Shown here piece after piece: positions 1 to 12,197 of a DNA stretch of 64,000 bases. Both the position numbers and the translations under genes were made by a program. Numbering within the stretch: the first letter of the stretch is position 1; the number at the start of each line of letters is the position of its first letter. The notes beneath the pieces are model-generated. The model worked only from the letters and a program-made list of their open reading frames with translations. It did not search any database and was not told the DNA's origin. Source of the stretch: Diphasiastrum complanatum (taxonomy: Eukaryota; Streptophyta; Lycopodiopsida; Lycopodiales; Lycopodiaceae); NCBI GenBank assembly GCA_029204225.1, contig MU832554.1, positions 1-64,000 on the forward strand. The letters run 5' to 3'.

Positions 1-689
1 AATAATTTTGAGGATTATTTTTTCACTTATTCATGTGCAAAAGTTTATGAAAATCAAGACGACTTCTTTGTGTTAGATGGCCATGCAAAAGTTTGGTTTT
101 CCATCTATAGTCACACTCATCCTAGTCTCATATGGGGCATATTTTTAAAAGATCTTCTATTTGCTACCACTCTTTCTGTGTTACCTTCTGTATGTGAGAT
201 TGAGTCTTCACATAGTCCCTGAGATAGTGATAGAGTTACAGTATTCCTATTGTCGAGACATATAGTCCTATGGTCGCTTCACATAGTCCTATTGTCGAGT
301 CAGCATAGTTATATGGAATTGAGTCACACATATCGATACCTGTTGAGTCTTCTTTATAGTGATCTTCAGTGGTATTCTTGGCTTATTCGACTAGCTTTGG
401 ATATGTCAGTTGTTGGGGTCCTGCCTTTGTCGAGGTTTTCTTGTGGCATTCATGGGCTATCAGAGTGCCTTGAGAGCCCCCCCCTCCCCTTTTTTTTTTT
501 TCTCTCCTAAATTTTTCTTATGCATCTACATCGACTTCTCATTATTTTATAGTTGATGTCTTTTGTTATATGGAGTTTGTGTGTTGCTTTTGGAGTACCT
601 GTTGTGACGACTTATGTCCTCTCCTTCAGTATTTCCATCGGTTCATGCATTATTACTCCTGTATTATGTGTATTTAGGTTATTTCTGTT
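1..689. other. Unassigned AT-rich sequence
   Basis: No coding region or named repeat could be recognised. Short related words of the form 'catagtcct' recur between about 200 and 320, suggesting degraded low-complexity sequence. The stretch could contain decayed downstream LINE sequence, because a minus-strand LINE endonuclease remnant ends just above it, but no reverse transcriptase motif was seen. Confidence 0.4.
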
Positions 690-1570
690 ATTCCTTATGA
701 TTGGCTATTACCACAGCTATTGCTTGGGGCCTTTTGTGGGGTACAAATCTGAACATTTTGTGTAAACTTTCAGATTTTAACATACAGGTTTCACAAGTTA
801 CATTTAGTTCCAAAAGAATAGAATAATGATCTGATTCTAGAAAAAGCGACCAAGCTTTCATACCTCCAATCAAACTAACTGTACTAAGGGAAGCCAAGAC
901 ATAATCCACAACACTATTGCCCTATGTTGGTGAAGAGCATGTATACCCATTGGAAGATGCCATCAAATTGGTGTCTAGAGAGTATCTCTCAATGCCCAAA
1001 TAATATGAAGGTATCTTCTCTAACTAAAGAGGATCATGACCTCTTTCGTAGTAAGCTGTCTGTGAATATTTGGTCCTTCCATTAAAATCTCCCATGAAGA
1101 TGATGTCTCTTTCCTCTTTGGATTTCACCACATCAAGGCTCATTTCTCCAAATGGATCTTCACTATCCAATTTCATGTTCTTATTAAAGATAGATTTTGA
1201 GGAGCAAAATAGCAAGCACACAAAAATATTACCTTTTCTTTTCGCCAAAAAATTTAGCCAAATGTTTTGATTGTTTTCAGCAAAATGTATTGAATTTTGG
1301 CATCCATGTTTGCAAGCTTGATGATCACGCAAAACCCCTTTGAACAAAGCAAGTTACTCCACCAAAGCCCCTATTAGTGTCTCCTTTTTTATTCAATAAA
1401 AGAGTAACGGTAACGCCCATTGAAACTTGGTAATTTGCATGTTTCGTGCTCTGCCATCTCAGCCAAAATCATAATATCTTTGTCTTTTGCCACTTTGATC
1501 AAAGCAAAGTCTTTGTTTCAAAGAAAATCATTGCAGCTCCAAAAATTAAGATTTACCTTTAAGTTCTTAT
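690..1570 (-). pseudogene. LINE (non-LTR retrotransposon) endonuclease remnant
   Basis: Read on the minus strand, this stretch gives a broken apurinic-endonuclease-like (EEP) domain of a plant LINE. Visible parts, in order, are a segment ending near 1024 with the motif IIFMGDFNGRT (family form GDFNAR, with catalytic Asp and Asn), then VVDYVLAS and SDHYSILLEL (the SDH motif holding the catalytic His). Several stops and shifts separate these pieces, so it cannot make an active enzyme. A 142-codon open frame (1518-1946, minus) leads into the domain and may be the preceding LINE part. No reverse transcriptase follows, so the copy is truncated. It is a different LINE from the one at 8-12 kb. Confidence 0.75.
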
Positions 1571-2584
1571 TGATAGACCACCTCATCCTGTTTGGTTTCT
1601 TGAGCTTCTTTTCAGAAGGCTTTGCTGCATGGCAATGCAGCCCATGTGCCTTTCGATCTCGATTGTTTTCTCTTTTGCCTAGTTGATTCTCACCTACATT
1701 TGTTGTATGGATGTAAATTTTCATCCACATAGACTTGTGTTCCTCGTAACTTGCCTTTATATTGTAGGACAAAATTGTTTTTTTTTTGAAAACTTTACCA
1801 AAAAGAACCGTATCTTTGTTGATCATTGCTTTTCTCAAACGAAAAGATTCTTTAGTTTCTTCTTTTGCCAAGCCCATTCTTTCAAACAAGAACTCCGAGA
1901 TAGATTCACCCTTTCTGGAGTTGCTTGGAGAAGAGGTTTGATGCAAGCTTGAAGGGTGCTTATCATGACAAAAACAATACTCGTTGCAGGCTTAGTATTT
2001 TGTTTGTTCAGGTTACCCCAATTTCTTCTCTAATTTTCCCTACTTGTGGCTGTAGTCATGCAGGTTCTCCTTTGACCTTGAAATTTTCTATCAGAGTTCT
2101 GTTATTCCTGAATTTTCTCATATTTTACATGTTCTTATCTCACAGTTTTATTATGTTTCTTCCAGTTCTTGATGATCCATGTTCTTGCAGTTGTCTAGCT
2201 GATTACTGTGATGAACTTACCTTTTCCTACAGGTCTCAAACTATGCATCCATGTTTGGATCAACATGCAGACAAGACCCTTGTCTTTGCATTCCATCCAG
2301 ACTATTATGTTAAGCTATTTGATGCTGTAGAAGTTTCAAGAAATGTGATTTTCGTCTTGTTTATGCTACTTGATACTTGATCAATGAATGTAGTAGTTAG
2401 TGCCTACCATTCTGACTTAGCTTGGAAAAGGACAAATCACTTGCACATGAATGAAACTACCAATGCCTTCATCAAGCTGATATTTCATTTTAATATACTT
2501 TTGTTGTGAACTCTATCTGATAAGCTTACATGATTGAGACAAGCTCTGCCAAATACTAGATGACTAAAGTTCTGTGTCTGCAAG

Positions 2585-2707
2585 GTAGAATTTGAAGGGT
2601 TTGGGAGAGGTGGAGCAGCTGCAACTGATATTAATATTGGTGATTTGGTGCTGGAAATTCCAGTGGAGTCATTGATATATGAATGCACTGCTCTTAATTC
2701 CAGTATG
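2585..2707 (+). CDS. SET gene exon 1 of those found (start of SET domain)
   Basis: Forty-one codons in phase 0, preceded by an acceptor (tctgcaag) and followed by a donor (gtaggt). The translation has the glycine-rich opening of the SET fold, [10 protein letters not shown], followed by [10 protein letters not shown]. The preceding acceptor means this is not the first coding exon. Confidence 0.85.
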
Positions 2708-5700
2708 GTAGGTACCAGGGCCTATGCGCTGTAGGTTTTTAAATGTTGTTCTCATAAATGATCCTCAATGGGAAAACCTCACAATATTCTGGTGAGTCTG
2801 AAATATGAGTCAAATGAAATCTGAGTTAGTCTTTCCATTGTCCAGTACGTCCGTATTTGAGCTGGAAGTTTGTGATCCTAAAGTTTTCAAAATTTGAAGT
2901 CAATCCGTTGTTAACAAGATGTGTAAATTTTTGAAGCTCTGAGGATTTCTATGCCATTTTATGGTGGCTAACTAGGTCAGTTGCAGATGACAGGGTGCAG
3001 TGTTGTCACAGTTGGAAGGTTTTGAGTGGTGAAAGTATGGCACTTCTATGGACTATTAAAGAAAGGCAAGCCCAAGAATCAAAATTTGCTACTTATTTTG
3101 TTTCATTGCCTGCGTCATTCAATACTGGTAAACTCCATGTTCTTGCAGGTTGAATAATGTTGATAATACTTGGGAGTTGATACCTCCCATTAACTTTATA
3201 TTCATGGTTACTTCCACTAGCTTTTGATCTTTGCCCAGAGTTTGCATACAAAATTGCTGAAATTTTGCATGCAGAAGATCCGGCATTTAAACAAGTGTAA
3301 GGAATAGACACATACACTAATTCAATGTTGACACGGGATAGACACATAACACTAATTCAATGTTGACACGGGAATGGTTAGAGTTTGCCTTTTTTTAGCT
3401 AATGAAACTACAATTCTTCATCAACCTGCTTAGGATTGAGTTTTACGATGGAGGGCTTGAAGGAACTTGAGGGAGCTCTGGTTTTTGAAGAAATATTGCA
3501 AGCCAAGGAGGTGTGTTTTAACTGATCATATCTTTGTACTACTACACACGTCCTCTTGACCTACTACAATTGATGTATTATGTTGTGTCAAATTGATCAA
3601 TTATAGAATCATACAATGTTTCTTGTGATTGAGAGCAGCAAAATGAGGCTGGCACGATGTCTTTCAGCTCTCCTGGAACCCATGTCACTGTTGAGAAAAT
3701 AACAATGCTTACAGAATGAAATAACTAGATTTTAGTACTAAGTAGCATTCACTAAAGATATAGGAAGAGTAAAACATAATAAAGAAAACAAATCTCCAAT
3801 AGAGGTGTGTGATTGACCTACATAAGCACCATATTCATAATGAAGTAAGGTCCCTTACATGTGCAAAATTAGAGCCCTCACCTGCAAAATTAGAGCCCTC
3901 ATGTTCTATTAGAGGAAACATGCTTTAAATCTACATTAGCATGTACTCAATTTAAGTTGTAGTTAAACTAGACTTAACTCACACTAGAATAGTATGGAGT
4001 TCATATAATAGACTAACATATAAACTATGACATTAGCAGGTACTAATCAATCATTATTTCTAACAATTACTTCGTTATTCCTCTTCTTATCCTTGATGAG
4101 ACATTGTTCCTCATCAAATTCAACAATTATTATCAGTATCACCTGAAGGCATCTGTAGTTGTGCCATTTTTTTGCCTTTTCCGACTTTACATTTTGACCC
4201 ATCATTTGAAAGTGTAAATGTTCTCAGCCGATGAGAAGTCATGTGCATAGAAGTTCGTGAATCTATGTACCAACCCATCACATGGTTCCTCGCTTGATAT
4301 AGAAGCAGGAAAAAGCTAATATCTGATAATAGCATCATGTGAACTCTCCTCAACAAGCTTACCAGGTCATTTCATGCTTTGTTTGATTAGACTCATTTGC
4401 ATGCATCCACAAATTAGATAGTTGGTTGTTAAGTACATGAGAGTGATTTGTTGTCTCATGCATGTATTTGAGAATGTCCCACACTTGCCTTACCATTGTT
4501 GCATTCCTTTATATTCATAGAGAGATTGATGATGTTATGTGCGTTTCTCGCTTTTCTATGATAATTTTGAGATTCTTGCTTGTTTGTTGGGAGAGGCTCA
4601 ATGCTTGTAACAAATGCCCAATATTCTGGATCAATCAAGATGTTGTACATATGAAATTTCCATGTGGAGTAGCTACTCCCATCGAGCATGCTAGCTTTTG
4701 GAAGAACAGCTTCGTTTATGCTTCCCATGATGATTGGATAACTCTGTCTTCAAATATAAGTGGAAGTGATATCCACTTACATGCACACAGGAAACTATTG
4801 CCCTCTTGCATGCACATAATAATAGCACCCTCCTTTAGATCTGATTGCTATAGCTTCACTCCTAGTTGAGTTTAGGGACCTTCTTCAAAGTGACGGGACA
4901 ACATGTTGAAAATCGTTGTCGAGTTCATCCCAGGCTCCTTGTAGACCAGCAATTGACTGATTTGTATTGCTCCCGACCCTGTATATTCACACGATCTGGT
5001 TGGTTTCTCCAATGATGTGTGAATCTCTTTGCATGGATCGTCTCTCTCATTTTGCCAAGTATGGAAAGCAAATTTGAGCTTGACAACACCTACAATGATC
5101 CAATCTATTGTTGCCAACAGGTTCTAATTGATTTGGGATTAATCAAGATCCAATTTGCCATTCAAATCTCCAACTGCATGTATCTAATCGGCCACCTCTT
5201 TCAAACATATTCTTGTTCCTTTCTCCATGCTTGACCATAACCTAAAAAGCTCGTATACCATTTTGAGAATAACAATGATTACACTCTTTGAATAACTAGA
5301 TCCTGCTAGCATTCACTGAAGATACAACAAGAGTTAAACATAACAAAGAAAACAATTTTCCAAAAGAAGTGGCGAAACTGACCTACATAAGCACCATATT
5401 CATAATAAATTCAGGTCTCTTAAATGTGCAATATAAAACCTTCATGTTCTACTCTAGGAAATATGCTCTTAATCTATTTTAGCATGTAGTCAACTTAACT
5501 TGTGATTAAACTATATTTGATTCACTAAAAATAGACTAATTAAACAATGATGACATTAGGGGGTATTAATTTATCATTATTTCTAATCACAGAAACTGTC
5601 TTTTTCCTGGTTGATAGATAGTATTTCTATCACTATCTGTCTCGTAGGTCCTTGCTGAAAGCTTATCTCGTCCAACTGCAAATATTTTTCTCTAAGAATC

Positions 5701-8700
5701 AATGTTAGCTTCTGAATCTAAATTCTGATTAATCTGATTCTTAGTTGCCCGTTCCGTTCCGGAACGAGACCCTCAAAAAAAAAATAAAAAAAATACGTTT
5801 TTTTACGAAGGAAAAAAAAACCATAATATCTAAGGAAGCTTGAGGAGCATCTAAGGTGTGTGTTCAATCAAAGGTGCTTCCTGCTTTCTTTCCGCAAGCT
5901 CACCATCGCCGAAAACTCCTGGACCACGTCCATGATATGCTCTTTTTGGTAATTGTGCTTTTTATGTCCAATCGATGTTTGTCATTTTATTTGCTGAGTG
6001 ATTTACTGTTCTTTTTCCTTTGAGTCAGTTTGACTGTTATAGACCGTTCTTCAGTATTCACTTCATCTTTTCTTGATGAATTCAGGAGAGGGCGATTCTC
6101 AAGCAAGAATGTCAATATCTTCATGAAAGCAATTGCTTTTTGAAGCAACAGATAAAATCAGAAAATATGTCAGTCATTGATGAGCATAAAATTTTCTATA
6201 CTTAAAGATGAGCATAAAATATGTCAGTCATCGATGTACAGAAAAGTCTGCTCAATTTCAAGGAAGATAGGAAAACAAACAAAAATGCCGCAACAATATT
6301 CATTTTTTTGTTTGATTGTTGGGCTCAATCACTTTTTGTAATATCAAATGTGATGCATGTCCTTCTGAGTTGTAATGCCTATAATTTTTCTGCAAATGTG
6401 TCTCTTTTCAAGCATACACTTTTCTTTGAAATGACTACTTGTAGATCTGTTTTTTTGTTCAGATGATCCTAGTGAGGTTAGTCTTCCCTGCCGTACAAAG
6501 GTCAGAATGGTTTGTATTTGGAAACTGACCCCTTTGATATATTTCAGCATCTGCGTCGTCAGTATGATGCACTTTTCCCAGCATTGATTGAAGCTTTCCC
6601 CGAAACTTTTCCAGAGCAAGTTTATACCTGGGAAAATTTTCTATGGGCATCCGAATTATGGTATTCAAATGGTGTGAAAGTGGGGTTTCCGGATGGAACA
6701 TTCAAGGCTTGCTTGATTCCTGTGGCTGGAATACTTAATCATTCGGTAAGCATTAGGATGGTTGAAAACCCTAATAAACTAATTAGTCTTTCTCGCCGTG
6801 AACTTTTGAGATTAAATTTTTACTTTCTATAGTATATACTATCAACTCATTTAAGTTGTTACCTGATTAGACACTTGCTGCTATCACATGTGCTGGAATT
6901 GTCATTGCAATACCTGCCCGCAACTCCTGAAATATGCTTTTTTCAGCAAATAAACATTAGTTGTACAGTATCTTTTTTGAAGCTCTATTTATTTAATTTA
7001 AATAAGAGCTTTGCGTTTATTGGCGACTATGCATCCATTTCTAGTTTCTCCGAGGTAGTTTTTCATTTTTTTGCTCTTCTTTTTGCATATGCTTTTGACC
7101 TTGCAAGGGGCCAGCCTCAATCAGTATTGACTTTCGTACCCATCAAAGTGGCATTTTCTCCACATTTGAGCTCTCCTTTCTGAATTTTGTCCAGCTTGTC
7201 CAGTTGATTTTGTATGTCTAGTTGTTGCAATTTGCAAATTGTTGAAGTGGTCACTTCTACTGGATGGATGTATATGTCAGATGACTTCTTAAAATGCTGT
7301 ATGATGTTTTCTGTTGCTACTTTGCAAAAAGCAATTCCGAGGCCTGTGAATCTCTGTGAACTCGAAGTGAAGGACTCCTAAATTCTAAAATCTTGACTTA
7401 AACATTGTGTCTTAAAAAGAAACAAATCAACAAAACACTGATGAACAAATCCGAAAAGAACTCAAAGCTTAACAAAGAAATTGTATCATTCAATCACAAA
7501 AGCATTCATTCATGAGACTTGTTGAGGGGTCAAGATGGGGAACCCCCCCCCCCCCCCGAAGGATTTTTCTTTTAAATTATGCAAGATCAAATGGCCCAAG
7601 GCCAAATACATATACAATGGTTTGGATAGATGGATTCTTGAATCTTTACATCATCAGATGTTAACCAACTTTGGATCTTAAAGAATCTCATAAAAAGGAA
7701 AGAGGTTTCTTATGATATGCAAAAGCTTAATGATCAAGAATGGAGCATGCATAGTCATTAAGCATTGGATGGCATGACATGCAAGAGTCAAGTCTGACAT
7801 GCATGGACATTAGGCAATGGATGGTGTGACATGCAAGCTTCAAAACTGACATGCAAGCTTTAGATCTGACATGCAAGCTTTAAATCTGACATGCATGGAC
7901 ATTAGGCTATGGATGGTGTGACATGCAAGCTTCAAATCTGACATGCAAGCTTTAGATCTGACATGCATGAGAGAGAGAGAGAGAAAGAAAGAAAGAAAGA
8001 AAGCTTTATTAATGTCTTTTCCATGCCAAAAGGCATATAAGACTAGTAAATGTACATGTCAAGTATGTGGTAACAATGGGAGCGTATGAAACGTCTCCAA
8101 AACGGTAACATAAATAACAAATCTAAAGCTATGAACTGAAATAGATGTGATGATATATGAAACATGTGGGAGCATGTATATTGCTAAAAGTCATGGGTGG
8201 GGTATGACACTATCATCCAATCCTGTCCTGCTGATGCTGTAAAAGGATGTAATACGGGCCGCATGGAGGGCCGCTGGTGGTCGCTGACGTCATCTAGGAG
8301 GGTGAAGAGGTCTCCTCGTGGTAAGTCGAGTAGCTGGTGCTGCAACATGGGTATGTGTGGGGCACTGTCTCTGATCTCTATGGGCAGGCATCATCACCAT
8401 CATCATCATCATCATCATCAAATACTAGGTCTCGTCCTCTCCTCCTGGAGAAGAAAGAAGTGATCTGAGGCTGAGAAACATGACTCTGCTGGGCTGTCTG
8501 ACACAGCCCCTGTCGTATTATAAACATCTCCCGTATCATGAGTGCAGCGCATCTGGAGTCCTCATAGGCTAGGAGGGATCGTAAGGTGACGGGTGTGTCA
8601 CGGAACAAACAATGGTATCTCCCTTTGATCTCGTAATATACTGGGCACCTAAAGATAAAGTGCTCCTCTGACTCCACCTCATCCAAGGAGCATAACTGAC

Positions 8701-11700
8701 AAATCCGCTCCGCTCTCGGGATACCCTGGAATCTCCCAGTCTCAATAGCCAACTGATGTGATGATACGCGAAGCTGGCCCAATGTAAATCTGAAGCAGTG
8801 TGATAACCCTGAGTCCAAATAGTGTGGCAAAACTGGGAACCCTGCTATGTCAAGCTCAATAAAGTGAGTCCATCGGGTTTAACCCCACGCTGTCGCCTCC
8901 AAGTATGATCGAGGTATGCCCGATATAAGACGCGCCTGATATACTGATGAGTACCTGAGGGGAGCTCTGTAATGTGGATACCAAATGACTCAAGGGGGAA
9001 GTGGGATGCTTGGGAGAACCACGATAGTCGATAGCCCTGGTCATGAAGTGAGTGTGAGGAAACAAGTGCTATCTGTGTATATCTCATATCTGCATCGGGC
9101 AGAGCCTGGACTCTCTGAATATATGTGATAAGATGTAAAGCGACATCTATCTGAATGGGTGGAACGACAAACTCTGCAAGAAGGATCTCGTGCGGAGCCG
9201 AGGGCTTCGCCCGAATCATACGAGCTAACATAGTGGTCTGTAATCGTGAAATGCTGGCCCAGTGTGATGACGAGAGACCAGTACACCATGTCTCTGCTGC
9301 ATACATGGCAGTGGGGGTGACAATAGTATCAAAAAGTCTACACTTACGACGAGCATCTCTGATGAGCTTTCTGAAGCAGAACCGCTCAAGCTGAACAAGA
9401 GAGGAGTGCCCCTTCCCAAGTCGGGTGGTGGCCGCCTATCGCATGCTAAAGGTAGGACCATAAAAGAGTATTTCCAAATAAGTATAAGAGGAAACTACCT
9501 CTAAGGCCTGCCCATCTAGGGTGAACTCCTGGCGCTGCATGAAAGCTCGAGAAGTGCTGAAGACCGTAACTTTGGTCTTCGTAGTGTTCACCCCCAATCC
9601 CCATCTGGTACAAAATCCCTGTAAACAATCCAATTGCCTCTGTAATCCATCTCTGGTCGGGGATACAAGTACCACATCATCCGCATAGAGGAGAATAGCA
9701 ATTAGAATGGTGCCAAGTCTACATCCAGCCCCGCCACACTGTGAGATGACTCGCTCTAACTCATCAATGTATAATCCAAAGAGAACCGGTGAAAGGGAAC
9801 ATCCCTGTTTCACCCCAATGGTGCTCCAAATGTGATCAGATAGGCCACTGTCATGTCGGAAACATCCCAAGACCTTCTCATAAAGAGCCATCACTGCTAG
9901 AACAATATCTGTGGAGAAACCAAGGTCACGCCCTCTGAATGAGTAGGGAGCGTGGTACAGAATCAAAGGCTTTTCTGAAGTCCACAAAACAATAGTAAAC
10001 TCTCTCTTTCCTGTACTTAGCTTCCTCAATCAAAGCTCGGAGTGTGAAGATATGGTCAGTGGTAGAATAATGAGATCTAAAACCTGCCTGCCCCAATGCA
10101 TGTAATCTCCAGTTTTCCGCCTCTGAACTCATTGCAGACTGAAGTATGCTGCCATAGAGCTTCGTGAAAACATGCCCAATCATGATAGTGCGGTAATTAC
10201 CAGGAATCATGGGATCACCATTTTTATGAATAGGATGGATGATGTTGGTGCACCAGGATGAAAGGAAACCAGAAACAACGGCGGAATTGAGGAGAGTGGC
10301 TAGTGTGGGAGCAAGGAGGTCGGAAGCATGGGTTAGGAGTTCAGATTCGAGGTCTTCAATATCTCTTGCCTTATGGGACTTCATTCTCTTGATGGCCGCA
10401 AGTACCATGTCAGAGGTGAAGAAGGTGAACTCAGAAGGGCGTGGAGAGATAGAGGTGGGTGTGTCTGTGGGTATGGTATATAGGCTGGTAGCGTAGTCGG
10501 TCCATATGCGGAGGTCATCCAGGAGAGGTGGTGGAGCACGGGGATAAATTCACGCCAAAAGGCACCTGAAGAGGAACTGAAGAGAAGGTCAACAAGACGT
10601 TTTCCTTCAGAGTCGTCTTAGGCGCGCTTTTTCCGGCGGAGTGTGCGACGACAAGAGCATCTGGCCGAGCGGAGGAGGTGAGGATCATGAGTACGAGCAT
10701 GGTTGACAAGGTGATGGAGAGAGCGACATTCGGCATCATACCACGGGGGGTGCAAAGGCCGTAATGATGAGGAACGAGTGTGTCTCCTTTATAGGGCTTA
10801 GATGGAAAAACTAGGGAAGCAGCGGTATGAAGAGAGGTGCTAAGGAAGGCAGCCTGAGTCTCGATGGTGGAAAGGAATGGAGTAGGGAGGCTAGAGATTC
10901 CTGGTAAGCTGGCGTATAGAGAGAACTGAATGTATACCTGGGTGCACGTGTAAGCAAGGGATGTGAGGATGGATGGGAGGTGGGAGGCGGCCGATAGCGA
11001 AGGAGAGAAAGGAGTGATCAGAGAGAGTGGTGGGAGATATATGAAAGTCAGAGATGAGAGGTATGGAGGATGGTGATCCTATGAGGTAATCCACAACACT
11101 ATGTCCACCACTGTGGGGGTGACAAGTATAACTACCGGAGTTTGGCCAGCAAGTTAGGCCATTGTAAATGGCTAACTCATGAGCCTCTCCAAACTGCAAT
11201 AAATGCTCACCGTAGGGGGTAATAGGTCCCAAGCTGTCCTCTGAAACCCTGGTAATTCCCATCTCATCACTGTCAAGGGCATGAACGCGGAGCTGGTCGG
11301 TGATGTCGTAAAACTCTGACTGCCGTGAGGAGGTTTGGGCATTAAAATCCCCAGTAAGGAGGATATGCCCTCGCTTTGCGAATCTGATGATGTTAGGCGA
11401 TAAAACAAGGTAGGGTGAACCTGTGTACTCAGCAAAGGACGAAGACTCTAGAGGAAAATAGCATGCCGCCACAAAGAGATCCCTGTCCAATCCAATATCT
11501 TGTCCAACAATACGAATCCATATATAACGTGCATACTCGTCGTGTCTGATGAACTCGATGCTCGGGTGAAGAGACTCCCTGTATAAGCATGCAACACCTC
11601 CGGATCCACGACCACTAGCTGATCTAGTCTCAGGTCTGTATACGGAATCCCATCTATATCCTGGAAAAATCGGTAGTCCTCTCTCCTGACTCTCGTGAGT

Positions 11701-12136
11701 CTCTGTAAAAAGCAATAGATCTCTGTCAGTGATGAAGTCGATCAGGTCGCCAGCTATGGAAGATGAGTGGATACCATCACAGTTCCATACTCCAATCCGG
11801 AAATGGTATGGGGCCCCGGGGCACTCTCGAACCCGGGGACCCCAAATCCCTAGCACTGAGAGTTGCTAGGAGCGTTGTCAAGAAAGCGCACTCGTCCATC
11901 TCGATAAATGACTCGTCTGCCAGACTCACGGGCTGTCTGAAAGGCCCTATGCCTCTCTTCTACCTGGATATATGTGAGGTCGTCATCCATATAGATAGTG
12001 GTACCACGTAGCTTAGCTCTGCACCACAAAGCATCTCGACGACTCTCAAGGGAGGTGAAACGGATAAGGAGTGTGGCTGCATCTCTAGTGGTCCTTCATG
12101 CGGTGTCCAATCCCTCTGTCCGGTGCCCGAGAGTGG

Positions 12137-12197
<61 letters not shown>

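Larger units (their letters stand above)
3689..5589 (-). mobile_element. Short Ty1/copia remnant with two LTRs, inside SET gene intron 3
   Basis: Two diverged direct repeats, 3689-4065 and 5261-5589, share words such as 'acctacataagcaccatatt' and bracket a short interior. The interior, read minus, has gag-like sequence and a degraded protease motif. A sequence resembling a primer-binding site (tcgtatacca, complement of tggtatacga) sits beside the right repeat, as expected for the 5' LTR of a minus-strand element. Integrase and reverse transcriptase are absent. I could not identify a clean target duplication, so exact ends are tentative. Confidence 0.65.
7975..12137 (-). mobile_element. LINE non-LTR retrotransposon, 5'-truncated and frameshifted
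   Basis: Minus-strand element with, in transcription order, the end of an ORF1 protein, an AP endonuclease, a reverse transcriptase, a C-terminal domain with a CCHC-type zinc motif and an acidic tail. Several frameshifts split the enzyme ORF, so it is not autonomous. The 3' end abuts a (GA)n(GAAA)n tract near 7970-8000, and the 5' side stops at a long (GA)n tract at 12139. It lies antisense inside intron 4. ORF1 plus EEP plus RT order resembles L1-like elements, but the clade was not determined. Confidence 0.85.

Noticed and set aside
1925-2380. 151-codon plus-strand frame considered as an N-terminal exon of the SET gene
   Set aside because: Its translation has no LSMT-like features and no donor that would keep phase with exon 1 was evident.
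6080-6160. Short segment after 'ttcag' reading [16 protein letters not shown], possible extra exon
   Set aside because: In this family the sequence runs directly from QAKE to HLRRQYD, which exons 3 and 4 already supply in phase.
7543-7557. Run of C residues near 7550
   Set aside because: A simple homopolymer, possibly with length error in assembly, and no further significance seen.
7768-7968. CRISPR-like array
   Set aside because: Units are adjacent without unique spacers, and the context is a plant intron.
8388-8425. Histidine-rich plus-strand frame (ten His)
   Set aside because: It is the antisense of the LINE acidic tail, produced by a (CAT)n microsatellite.
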